The notes below the pieces were generated by a model, which was not told where the DNA came from, made no database searches, and was given only the letters and a program-made list of their open reading frames with translations. This document shows, one piece after another, positions 32,891 through 44,817 of a stretch of 64,000 bases of DNA. This DNA is from Isoetes taiwanensis (lineage: Eukaryota; Streptophyta; Lycopodiopsida; Isoetales; Isoetaceae). The first letter of the stretch is position 1. Each line of letters opens with the position of its first letter. Made by a program: the position numbers and the translations under genes. The stretch lies in the NCBI GenBank assembly GCA_021234155.1, contig JAJEKV010000060.1, forward strand, positions 7,274,323 through 7,338,322, given 5' to 3'.

Positions 32891-34994
32891 ATTTCGGAGC
32901 TCTACTTTAGGGTTCTATTCTGGTTGATCTGGAAGTTATGGCTATGGCTTCGAGGAGTTCCATGGCAATGGAGTGGAGGTTTTAGGGATTGTAGCCCTTT
33001 TGCTTAGCGATGGCTTGCGGGAGCTCTATGGTAGTTTCGCAATGGCAGGGTCCTCTGGCATGGTCTCTACAGGGGAACTATGGAGGGGTTGGAAGCAGCA
33101 GGCTGTGCGGGAGGTGGGGATGATCCATTGCGGTATGTATACAAGCTCTGTTTGCCTTGGCTATGGTGGCCTCTCAGGATCCGGCCCTCTGCACACAACC
33201 CACAACTTTTCAACTCCCGAATCTGCTCCTCCTTTCCGCAATGCCGTTCTTCTTCCCATTTGGGCTGCACAATCCGGCCTCATGCAATAGCAGGCCATAC
33301 ATAAATCTGCAGAGGATAATCCGGATGGAAAATTGTGCTGGAAGAATCCCCTTTTGGGCGATGCCCTGGACACACCCATTTCTTTAATTATGGATGCTGC
33401 ACCATTGGGGAATGACATTTGAAAAGCATTCAAAGAACTGAAATGGACTGGCTTTCCGTCATCCAATTTGGAAATTGTTTCATAACTCAGCAGTGTAAGA
33501 CCAAGGGAACTTTTCTAATGACAAGTATCGTACTTATTGTTTTTAGATTAAGATGTCTACCTTAAATGCATTGCTGAAGATTGTCTTTCAGTTTCCACCA
33601 GATAGAAGAGCATTAGAGAACATGTGTTAGCACTAACCTTGCCATATGAAGGAAAGTTATATGCACTTCCAAAGGAGGATGCTATGATGTCGGAGCTCAC
33701 CAAGCGCCAGCAACGCCATTATCACGCTTTATATCACAGCTTTAGAGTTGAAATGCAGCCCTTGCGGGATAAAGGTTAAACTTAACTTCAGAGGATAAAA
33801 GTATATCTAATAAACAGAATAGTCATTATTATAAAACCGCATTTGGTTGTTCCTTCATTCTTAAACAACCATATTTCACGTAACATAACCAAACATAACA
33901 TAGAGATGGCTAATAATCTAAAGAGATTTTGGTTGATGCTTTTTGCGATGAATTGGAACATGGGCTTAGCTTGATTAAATGGAAGAATAGTCTAGGACGT
34001 GGCTTCAATATCGGTTAGCACATTCCTCATGTTAATTATAGTGGACAGAAACATCTCTAATATATGGAGATGGCCATCTCTACCATATGCTAGAAACCAT
34101 AGGTAACACCGCCATGGATAAAACCTTAGAGCAAGATGCGGTGTCTCTCTGCCACGGAGAATCCTAGTTGTGTGTGGCGCCAATACCTTGATGCTTGTAG
34201 GAATGGACAGGCCATTGAGATGTAGTTCTTTGAATAAATCATCAAGCCGATGCATGCTCAATTTGCTCCACAAAGAAATACGAAGTTGAAATATGAATGT
34301 GACCTCCATTTTGTCAACTTACAAAAAAGCAATTGGAGAGGTTGAAAAGTTCATGTGTTCATGGATCGCTAGAGCCCACAATTACAGTTGGTATCCGAGA
34401 GGTCATGGTCATGCGATTCTCGACTTGAAGCATTTCCATATGTTTTTTAGATGGAAATGTAAACATTCATAGATGAGGTACGCAAATTTCTAGAATGTTG
34501 TTATGTATTTCAAATCGATTATATTTTAAACCAAACAATTGTTGTATCCATTTGCAGTTTCAAATGCACACGGAGCACCTATTCTCTTCATCCAGGCAGT
34601 CCTAGAGTGTAATTGAGGGATGCTGTAAAATAATAAGGTTTCATGCATAAACATTTTCATGAATAGATGTTAAATGCTCTAGGTATTTCGTGCATATAGA
34701 TTTTCATGAACACTATGCTACTAAAATTTGTACTGTGATATTGGCTTTGGCATCCTGTGCTATATTGAAAACTAATTATGACTTTTGAATTACAATCCTG
34801 TACATATTTTATGAATGTGGTCATATAAATTATGCTTAAGCTACCAACGAAACATTTAAACTTCTCACCATGTGTTCTTATGCCATTCCTTAGTCAAATT
34901 ACAACTTTTGTTTCAACCAAACAAAAATTTAAGTCCTCCTCAGGTTCAATTGCAATACTGAAGCTTCTTAGTAAGTATCTATCTATCTATTTAG
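32891..34994. other. Cargo of element 2: unrecognised gene-like fragments
   Basis: Plus-strand runs include LPYEGKLYALPKEDAMMSEL and TKRQQRHYHALYHSF (about 33640-33780). A minus-strand ORF (33992-34309, 105 codons) reads LSMHRLDDLFKELHLNGLSI and LAPHTTRILRGRETPHLALR. They look like pieces of real proteins but I cannot name the families, and no splice-consistent gene emerges. The content is unlike that of element 1 at 15.7-17.3 kb although the ends are shared. Confidence 0.4.
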
Positions 34995-35320
34995 GGTGAT
35001 GTAGGGCCCGAAGGGCCCAAAATATTTTTTAATATAACAATCGACACACAACTACCATTAACATTATTAACACAAACTATTGCATTTACCACATTTAATG
35101 GTTTGGGTGCATACTCACACGGGGGGTTACGTAGGGCAGCGAGAGCCCCAAAAATATATTTACAATACATGTACAAAATTAACACTATTAAGTACATTCT
35201 CTCAAACCTTATAGTATTTTGTAAACCTTAATATACAGTATACAAAAACTTGTACATGCATACCCCACAAACGAGGATTGCTATGTACGGTCCAGATCTC
35301 GGAATAAAGGGCAAATACCA
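34995..35320 (+). repeat. End module B, copy 2
   Basis: It has the same landmark order as 17546-17907, without the inverted second arm. It ends close to 35310-35320, where Helitron coding sequence resumes on the minus strand. Confidence 0.7.
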
Positions 35321-36000
35321 TCCGACAGCTCTCATTGCGGCATCACTTCGAATGATTGTGGATCATATATTTTTCCATCTGTGCTCTGAGCATTTCATCT
35401 GCTGCTAGCTCTGCTGAAATTAGGTCATCGATCATGACAATTGGAAGCTCATACTTTGTCTTTGTAACGATATGCGAATGTGGTAATCCACGTTTTTGGA
35501 ATTCAATTACGTGCATAAAGTAAGATATAGGGCCAAAGTATTTACGAATAATATCTTTCGCGTGTTGGAGCCTTCCTGGAATGATTTGACTATGATTGTT
35601 GGAATATTCGATGCATTTTGGCTGGGTATTAATTCACATTTAATTTCTAGCTAGTTGGGATTTGTGATCATTGTTATGAAGAATCTGGGCTTTCGTATTC
35701 TCTCAACAATGCCAATGAGTCGGCAACTTATACTGAACAACATCTCTTACATCCCAAGAAAGACGTTGGAAGTGTTCCGTGGCGTTCGTCTTCGTCTTCG
35801 TCTTCATCATCAATGGAATCTTCTTCAAGTTGTGTTAGGTTTCGGCGATATCCTTCTGTTGCCATGTACTTGAGGCGTTCTTCCTCAACTCTCGAGTACA
35901 TGTCCACTAGGTACTCATTGCAAAGCCTACGGAGTTGTAAAAAGGGCGGCTCATGCAGCAATCTGCTTCGGTACCAATCTATCTGTGACATTTTTTGCTG
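35310..36000 (-). pseudogene. Helitron Rep domain with HUH motif
   Basis: On the minus strand from 35991, WYRSRLL, LRRLCNEYLVDMYSRVEEER and LKYM match the Helitron-like N domain. About 60 residues on, HVIEFQKRGLPHSHIV is the Rep motif with the two histidines of the HUH site, preceded by DIIRKYFGPISYFMHV. It ends at MEKYMIHNHSK and CRNES, beside module B; the Helitron frame resumes at 32650 with YGYPKPI. An acidic insert (EDSIDDEDEDEDE) is present. Confidence 0.85.
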
Positions 36001-36330
36001 GTTTCTTGGATGCCATCCAAGAGTGCCGTGCGTAAAGAATAATGGATATTGAAGTGGTTCATATGTGGAATTGAGAATATCCTTTTTTTTCTTTTTTCTT
36101 TTTTTTTTATATAGTTACACATGTTTATAACATAGTATACTTGATGAACCCTCAATACCATAAGTCTTAACATAATTGGGGCACGCATAAATTTAAGTGG
36201 TTTCCTCATAGTAAAGGAGTGGTTAATAATTTTAGTCTAAACAGTGTTTTGTAACCAGCCCACTCTATACCGAATAATTTTTAGAGTGATAGATTTGGTA
36301 GGGCCCAGTTTGAGTTACCTTGTAATGGTC
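36001..36330. other. No gene recognised
   Basis: Contains T-rich tracts at about 36070-36110 and no open frame of interest. Confidence 0.5.
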
Positions 36331-36782
36331 GGCGTAGGATAGTCTTACCCTAGATTGGGGGATCCCGGAGGTGTGATCCCGGAGGACGGGATCCCCCAGG
36401 ACGTGTGATCCCGGAGGACGGAATCCCCCTTACTGCGCAGTAACTGCGCATTTTTTTTGGCCCTTGAAAGAAAAAATGGGGCAGATTTCGTGTGGGATTT
36501 TCTCCCTTGATCCGCAACCAAATCGAATGGGGTCAGTTCGAGGATGGTCGGAATGGGCTGGATCAGAGGGGCAGGTAGGAGCAAAGGAGGAATCGAAGCG
36601 AGCGCCGCTGTAATCAGGAAGCTTCAATCCGGCCGAAAATCGGCCCTAAACTGCGCAGTAACCCATTAACTGCGCAGTTGACTGTGTGATCCCGGAGGAC
36701 GGGATCTTTTCTGATGGTGATCCCGGAGAACGGGATCACCACCTCCGGGATCCCCCAATCCAGGGTAAGACTATCCCACGCC
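36331..36782 (+). mobile_element. Mutator-like MITE with 9-bp target duplication
   Basis: The ends are inverted repeats of about 43 bp starting GGCGT(A/G)GGATAGTCTTACCC, with two mismatches. The element is flanked on both sides by GTAATGGTC (36322-36330 and 36783-36791), a perfect 9-bp duplication as made by Mutator-like transposases. The 452-bp body has no ORF of note. It carries four copies of GATCCCGGAG(G/A)ACGG and four of ACTGCGCA, all palindromic or near-palindromic. Confidence 0.9.
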
Positions 36783-36791
36783 GTAATGGTC

Positions 36792-39700
36792 TAGATGAAA
36801 GGTTGGTGGCATATTTATCTCTAACATATAATTATAATGGGGCAGTTTCTGGAATGTTCTATAAATAGACATTGAGCCCTTTTTATGATTGACAGTGTTG
36901 GATGCCATCGGGTGAAGGATACTTGCATCTCGTTCCGAGTATGTTGTGATCAACGAAATGGAGAAGGGCAGGCATATAAAAATTCAATCATTTTGAACAT
37001 ATGGAAGCTATAGCACTACTTTATACTAGTCTTGGTATAATAACATCCATCTACAGCAAGTAAAGCAAGAGTTTTACATGGTCAAGGGCAAGCTGGAGCG
37101 TATATTGCAGGTTGCCTTTAAATTGGTTATTGATTTACAGCTGGCACAGCAAGACTGCAAAAAGCTGGCATTATTAGTGCATGAACATTCATGGAGTAGG
37201 TGGTCGTTAATAAGCCTGCATGGTAGATAACATAGATTATCTGACCAAGACAATAATATGGTGATTTTTTTCTCTAGAAAAGTTTTAACTTGTGTTAAAT
37301 TGCATGTGCAGATGGAAGAACAAATTACTAATGCGGGTGGCACAGTACCAATGGTTGAGTAGTGAACTTTGTATCAAGATGTAGTGTATATAATTTTTGT
37401 TTCTGTACTCTAGATCACAGATGATAATATGTCTAGTGCTAAGCGTGGCCTCATTCAAAAGATAAAGATGGTGTTTCATCAAAGCTTTCCAGTTGGGCTT
37501 ACGAGACTCAGCATACAATGATGTGGTTATTAAGAAAAAATGATTCTACTTTTAAACACGTTTCATATTAAATTACAATGTAGCACAATGTAGCATGACT
37601 GATGTTAACATAGAGTATTAGTGTCCTGTATGTTCGTGGGCCATAAAATAAGACAACCAAATTGCTTTTGTAGTTTTTGAAATGACAAAGATGTCGTTTA
37701 TTCATCAAATTTAAAAAATTGCATTCTCAAGTATAGGTTAGAATATCATGTAACCAAATGAAATTCTTTTCACCTAAAATTCACAAGTTATGTTTTTGGC
37801 TTGCCCCTAAGGGGGCAACTCCTCGCTCATGCCATGGTATTAAGCATAGAACTTTCAAAAATAAAGGTTGTATAAAATCTTTACATAAAATTTTTTTGCA
37901 CATCATCTACTTGAGGAAGAATATTTTTACATGTTTGGAAAACCAGCTAATACTGTAAATCATAACAAGCTACATGAATAGGCAAAGACAAAAGATTGCT
38001 ATGCCCCATTGATTGGTCAGCTGAATATAACACTTTGCTAAACAAAATAGCTAACTTAAAATCGTCCTAGATTCATTATAACCTACTTCACTTTCCTTGC
38101 CTTATAAGGCAATTTCATTCAACCATGTATGCACTTTTTCCCTTATAGCTAATAAATGCTTCATTACTTTATTTCTATTCAACTCTCTCCAAAAATCCAC
38201 AACTTCATACTCTTAGGCAATGCTTGGACATCAAACATACTTCTCAAAAACAACTCAAAAAAAAAAACAAATGCACGCGGCGGCCTTGGCCGGCGCGACA
38301 AACTTCTTGTAATGTTAAGTTGGTCATTTGGGAAAATATTTGAAGATGAATCCACTTGAACTGTATATTTTGTGTAATAAAGCAAGGGATAAGAAGGATT
38401 ATGGATCTAGACTTGTGATGCTAAAATTCCTGAAAACCTATATTAGGTATTGTACAAACCTGGTAATGAGTAGATACATTTCAGTTGTTTTAATAATATG
38501 TACCAGGCCAAAGTTTATCCTACCTAACATACAGAGAAATATCGGGTTCACACGAACCAGCAAATTCCAAATCCTGCCGGCGCTCGTCCTTCTTCACGGA
38601 TCTACGAGTGATAGCCAGCATAGATGGGCTTCTTGGATAAGTTCGTCTAAGCCTGTAAGTGCCTTTTACATAGGAAGTTATGGCAAAGACTTTAAGCTAG
38701 ACAAGGATAGCCAAAATGGCTATTTGGGAATGTGACAGCCAGATTTTCCAAGCAATCGTTCGCATGCTGCAACAGTTGTGTACCATAAGGGCTTTTAAGT
38801 TTTACATATTCCCCGGGCTTTTATTTTTAGGGTCACATGCCCGTATAGATACAGAGATGGATTATGGTACAGATGGAAGGTTTAATAGCTCAGGTTCTAA
38901 GGAAGAACAGAATAGACTCATTGAGGAAGAGAGTTTAGGCTACTTGAAAATTTGTGATCTTAGTGAGCGCCAATACCAATTTTCGGCTACTTCTGTGATA
39001 GCACAGAAAAGAGAAAAGAGGGAATCTCACGTGGACAACAAGCAGTTCAATGGAAATACCAAGATGCTAAAAAACAGTAGTTACAGTCTTAGAAGTGGCC
39101 AAGAGGGATATGTTCCTGAAACTCAACCTGGAGTTAGGGTCTGATCAAGACGAAATACAAATAATATTGCAATGGCTGTGCTCTTTTTAGCTTAAATATC
39201 CAATAAATCTACACAAAGGAAGAACGTGATGTGTGTGACCATTTTATTTAAATGGCGTCTACTGCCTCTTTCATAGGTTTGAGATATCAAATACTTGCAT
39301 GGTTCCTGAAACTCAACCTGATGAGAGATCTATAAACCCTCTTCCCTTTATGCTTTCTTTTGTCCTAATTGCAGCTATATGATGAACTTGAGGGTTAAAA
39401 CATGAAGACAACGAGAAAGATTGCAAGGCTACTATTATGTCCCATATGTGCATCAAGATAATACATTACGGTAAAGGGTTCCAATTACTATGCACTGTTT
39501 TATTTGCGGATATATAAATCAGATGCCTAAAACTTTATGCCTGATTTTGATACATAAAGGCTGGCCGGGATTTTTTTTTTTTTTTAAACATTCTGAAAGC
39601 TTAGGTTTTCTTTCAAAGTTCCTTTTTAAAGTGGATCTCTGGGGATTTAAGTATATTGAAAGATTATATTGCATAGTGAAGTTCGAATGTCTGGTTTATA

Positions 39701-40515
39701 AGATCTGTGGTCTTGCTGAATTTTAGCTGAATGCAATAATATCATGTTTAAAAAAAAAATAAAACCATACAAAGATATGCATTAGGTTTTGGTAAAGCAT
39801 GAAGTGTTTTTAAACATTTGGCCAGAAGTTATACTCATGATGTCGGTCTGCTGATTAAATGAATGACTTATGGTTTTTACCTAAAGAACTGTGATATTGA
39901 CTACATAATTGCACTACAAAATAGACAAAGGTTCCTAAAAAAAGAGGGTTCCTTAGAATGATATATTGAGAAGTAATAATGGATTTCCTAGGACACAAAT
40001 GTAGTAACATGAGAATAACTGATGTATATATGATCCACTGTTTATTTCTGAGAATATAAGTGGGTTTTTGTTTTTTAAGAAATGATAAATAAAGAATTTG
40101 GAGTTTTTTTAGAACTGCAAAGCGAGTGCCCTAATAGATGAGTATAGGAAGACTGTGGTCATAAGTGTACAAGCTTTAAAGACATGTTTGGAACTAAGAT
40201 ATTTTGTACTGATTTTGTGGTTTGCCTGAACAAGATCAGGATGCTAAGACACTTAATGGGATTGGCCTTGATTGATGTTGAGACTAGTATGGGCTAGACT
40301 CGACCAAGATTTTTATTTTTTTTTGAAGGCAAGGTTGGGTTTATATTTATTTAAATAAGTTACATCATACAACAAACCATAAGAGGCATCATGGATAAGA
40401 CATGTTCTTTATAAAATGGAACCATGTTACTACATATGGGCCTGATACAAAATGGATCGAGAATACTTATAAATACTGGCTTGTGCTCTCTTCACATCTA
40501 CACCACGACTGATCT
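36792..40515. other. No gene recognised; DNA between Helitron pieces
   Basis: The best open frames are 38328-38735 and 38716-39144 (plus). The second is hydrophilic (TEMDYGTDGRFNSSGSKEEQ) and could be an exon, but it has no family resemblance. A short palindrome TTGCCCCTAAGGGGGCAA lies at about 37800. The stretch is presumably insertions within or rearrangement of the Helitron. Confidence 0.4.
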
Positions 40516-40519
40516 CGGC

Positions 40520-41160
40520 CCTATTATGATCCTATTGTTTGCGTGACAATTGCGGCATACTCATTCGATGCAGGGCAAGTGTTAATTTTGCTGGATATGG
40601 ATGTAACTCTTTCACTGTCTTCAACTCTTTAAGATATAGGCTTGTAATATCTAATGCTGAAGCAACTTCCATGATCCAGTTTGCCGGCACTTTCATTTCG
40701 TCACCGAGTTCAAACTGCCTTGCTTCATCGTATATGTACCAATGGAGAGTGCCATTTGGTTCACTTGCAGACAAAAGACGGTGGTATGTATGTTCGTCCC
40801 ATGATGGCAACACATGCTGGAAGCTTTAGATCTACGAAGTTTCCCTTGACACCGAGCACTGTGAAACAGAAGAGGTTATTGATGATACGTGAATTTGAGC
40901 CAAATTCATGTATTGAGTAAAGATGTTTCAGCTTGCTAAGAAAGGCATGTTTCGCATCTCCTGTTCTATTTCAAGAGCTCATAATCCACAGGTTTAATGT
41001 TTAGTTCCATGAGACTAATTTGACGTCGCCAATGACGTGCTGCGGAACTAGTGTCCATGCAATCTATAAGTAAAGCGGGCATTATGTTGGTTTGTTGTTC
41101 CACAGGGACTTCACTGATTAGTAGGGTCCCTATGGGACTATTATGACGGGTTGACATTGC
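40520..41160 (-). pseudogene. Helitron N-terminal region
   Basis: On the minus strand TYHRLLSASEPNGTLHWYIY, DEARQFE and the LKELKTV region resemble the segment before the Helitron N domain (family pattern ...YH...P..G....W-YIYD...NP...LR). Upstream stretches (VLGVKGNFVDLKLPA) are in other frames. Its strand and order agree with the pieces at 36.0-30.4 kb, so it may be the 5' end of the same copy. The family call is weaker than for those pieces. Confidence 0.5.
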
Positions 41161-42040
41161 ATCTTCATTAGCATTGTACTACTATGGGCTTATTACTGCA
41201 GGATGCATTAACTTTTTGGACCTCTTCATCTCTATCACACAACTCTAGTCTAGATTGCAAATCATGCCTATGAAAGTAAATTTAATCAAAAATAGTTGAA
41301 GAGGAAACAAAGAATCTATTACTGATAGTAACGAGCTCTTAAAAAAACTAAAGCATCAATAAAAATGTGCCTGGGCCTTTTAGCTTGCTTGAACCTTCTC
41401 TTTCTCTCATATTCTCTTTGATATTGTCTTTGATAAACTCGACAGTCTAATTGGCTACTTGATTCTTTTTCTTCTACAGCAGTATGTTCACTTTCTTGAC
41501 TTACATTCTTGATGGAACATAAACATTGTTAAGGCATTTCTTCATCTTTTACTGGACAATTCTTTTCTAAGCTGCATATTATGCTTACAAAAGTAAATTT
41601 AATGATAAACAATGTAAAACGCGAGAGATCTCTTGATGCGATGTAAAAATAGGAAATGGCAAAATCAGAAAGTACCTAATCTGCCCTCTTTTTTTTTATT
41701 CGTTCCTAGGGATATCTAGCTCAGGCATTTTCTTGAATTGCATAAATAACTTTTAAGAGGCTTAGCATATACATCGGTATGAATAAAGCACATTTTTGTC
41801 TCTAGCTCATTTACTTGTAGACACAATACCCTATTATTGATTTGTTTAGATCGTCTCTTCTTTTGATATTGTCTTTGATAAGCTCGATGGTTCTCCGGCT
41901 TTTTTTCTTCTACATGAATGTGTTAACTTTTTGGGTTGCCCCTAGGGGGGCAAACCCTCGTTTATGTGGGTATGTGGGCATATCCAGGCATATGCCGGCA
42001 TATGCCTAGCATATACTGGTGACTGCTAAAAACTGGCTGG
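41161..42040. repeat. Repetitive spacer
   Basis: GATATTGTCTTTGATAA(A/G)CTCG occurs at about 41419 and again at about 41863. A palindrome TTGCCCCTAGGGGGGCAA near 41938 has a relative at about 37800. No gene. Confidence 0.5.
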
Positions 42041-44190
42041 TGCCTATAAGTGGTCGGTCATCCAGCCCATTCCTTCGCAGGCGTGGCTATGGCCGAAGCT
42101 CCAATCTTGCATTCCTCCACCTTTTTTGATGCAAATAAAAGGGCAGTCTCTGAGGCTGTGGAAGCAGCTATGGCCGCAGACAAAAATAGGCTTTGCAACC
42201 GACAGAGCCAAGGGGTTTTCCATGTCCGTATTGCCAAAGAAAATTCAAAGCTTTCAAGGTTTTGGCGGGCATCAATATGCGCATAAAAGAGAACTGGCAG
42301 TGGCAAAGCAAGCACATAGGTCAAATAGTTTGATAGCTCGTTCTTATATATCCCTGTTATGTTTTATTCTGCTACCTACTATGTGTTTGCTCCTTCCAAA
42401 TATCCGGGATGCCTCCATCGGCTCGGGCATACAAGATCTTTAGAGCAAGCAAAAAAATCGTGAGTGCTTTCTGACCGTTTTGCCAAAACTTCTCTTAATT
42501 TGATGGATTTCTCCTTGCCTGGGCAGCTTTGTTTACGGTAGAAGGTTAAATTTAGATTTGTGAATTGCTCTGTGTGATCGGTTCTCTTCAGTGTCGTATA
42601 TATTTCAGTGTCGAATATATTTTATGATGTTGCATTGCTCTTTTCTCTCATGCAAAACCAGCAGCCATAGCCAAGCTTTTGCAATTGGATTCTTCAGGCT
42701 ATTCAATCTGTTGCTTTGGCAAATAAGAAATAGCTGGCATCTCTGCTCTAAGGCCATTACGGCTGTGCATTCAAGGTTATCGTCTTCTTATCAGACCGTC
42801 GGAGCATGTGTGGCTTCCATTTCTTGAAGGAATAAAACCTGTTAATGTATTCGCTGTATACTCTGTGATTTTTTCAATACATATAGGGTTCTATTTGACA
42901 TTTTGCTTCTGATTCTGATTCGAGAAACAGGGTTAGGAGTTAGTAATTAGTAGCAATTGTTGATGCTTGATGCTTAGCCCCTGCTACGCATTCTCCAAAA
43001 GCAATGCAGTAATCCAAACTCCTAGCGACAGCTTGAGCCCCTCATGTTCACATACACCCATAAATTCCGAGACTGTTGGATAGGATCTGGCGGTGCATTA
43101 TGGTTCCGTTATGGTTCCAGACAAGTAAAGAATGGATGAGAATGGATGTGAGCTTAAGCCTTCTGCCACAGTTTCGGCCTCAAACTTGATGCTGCATTTA
43201 AGTTAAAGGGTAAAATCTGTGCATAAAAATACATCTATCTATTACTGATATTGATAGACTGGTAGTCAATCTTGTTGCCTGTCATTTTTGGACTATGAAA
43301 TGAAGGAGAAATCTTCACTTTGAGTTCTTCAAAGGAAACTAACAACTGGTTTACCTGCAGCATTAGAAGGATGTGTATAAATCTCAAAGAGAAGCTCCAT
43401 TCTCAGCACAAGGGGCTTTGTTGGAGAGCTCAATGAGAGTTCCAAAAATGATGCTAGGTGCATGTTTCTGAATTTTCTAAGGTAAGCATGTCAAATAAAT
43501 GGAAATACATTTGCTGTCTCAATTTGAGAGATAATTAGAAATATGGCCATAACTTTCTTAAACAACCTCCGTTTTTCGTGCAAGAGCATGCGTTGGAAAG
43601 ATGAGAAGAAGACCTTCAAATGAGCCTAGGCGTATATTTCCCAGATTGGTAGCAGAAATGCTTCGAAATAAAGAATACGTGTATGTTATTGTTGTAATAA
43701 ATAGTAAGTTCAACCAGGTTGTTGCTTTTTCATTATTCTTAATATATAATGATAGGATCTAATTCAATGCTTGTTGTGTGTGACAAGATTGATGAACCTA
43801 GTTGTGATTGATGAACTTAAATGTGGTAATTAATAAAGTAGTCTAACTTACAGGATAATGGCTCTTTCTCTTTCAAGATTCTGGAGCTTGCACATAAGAA
43901 GGCTCAGATTGCGCTAATATTTGTAACAACCAGCTTTTATAGCAGCTCAACTAGTGTAATGCTTGGTGAGGAATACTGGCTTCAAGATTATCTAGAGACA
44001 TGCTAAAAGCTCATCTGTAGTTTATTGGAAATGGACTTGATTGCATGTTTACTGTAACCACATTTTTATGCTGCAAATAGGTGCAAAGGAGTTTTGGATG
44101 CCTATTGAGGTGCCAACGGTGAATAAGAACACAAACGGCTTTGTTGGGGCTTATGTAGAGTACACATGCTGTAAGACCAGAGCAAACTCT
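42041..44190. other. No gene recognised
   Basis: An open stretch at 42050-42286 (plus) reads like an N-terminus (AMAADKNRLCNRQSQGVFHV), but I find no continuation or family. Near 44081-44161, GAKEFWMPIEVPTVNKNTNG follows an AG and could be an isolated exon. Confidence 0.4.
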
Positions 44191-44817
44191 CATTTTGTAT
44201 GACCCAGGTTGGTTAGAAATGGGATAATTGCCCCATGATAAAGGTCTTGTTATTGCATTTTTTCTACTCATGGCTATAACTTTTTGTTTCTTGCAAATGC
44301 ATGGTTTGTCTATATGTGCATTAGATGCAGTTTATTCGTTGTTGAAAGATTGCTGTTCAATGTGAATAAATAATGTGCCCATGGTAGTCCTTTTGTTGAC
44401 AATAACTGTGATCTTGTGATGTCTTTATTTATGGCGTATAGAGATGCCTTTTAATTGTTCCATCCCTTCTATGAAGTTCTTTTATAGATGATGTGAGGAG
44501 CTCATTAAAAACTACATGTGCATTGGTTTGCTGTGAAAGGCAACAGATCTGAGAAGAAAACAATTCTTTAAGAATAATCACAATTTTCAAATTGGTATCA
44601 TAGTTCTACTGGACCGTACAGCTTCAAGCACTTTTTGCCTCCTATTTGCATCTACAATAGCAGCTCCTGGTGTAAATAATAATTGAGTGACCCTGCAATA
44701 CAAACAAACATATCAATTGCATTTTGGTGCAACAGTTCAGCTTACCAAGTTTTTCAAGGGTATACTTAACAAGCACATTTTGTATGACCCAGGTTGGTTA
44801 GAAATGGGATAATTGCC
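44191..44817 (+). repeat. Exact 42-bp direct repeat flanking 543 bp
   Basis: Copies at 44191-44232 and 44776-44817 are identical over 42 bp (both include TATGACCCAGGTTGGTTAGA) and then diverge on both sides. The interior has no gene. Confidence 0.9.

Noticed and set aside
38328-39144. Two overlapping plus ORFs as a gene
   Set aside because: Hydrophilic and open, but without family match, start context or splice pattern that could be defended.
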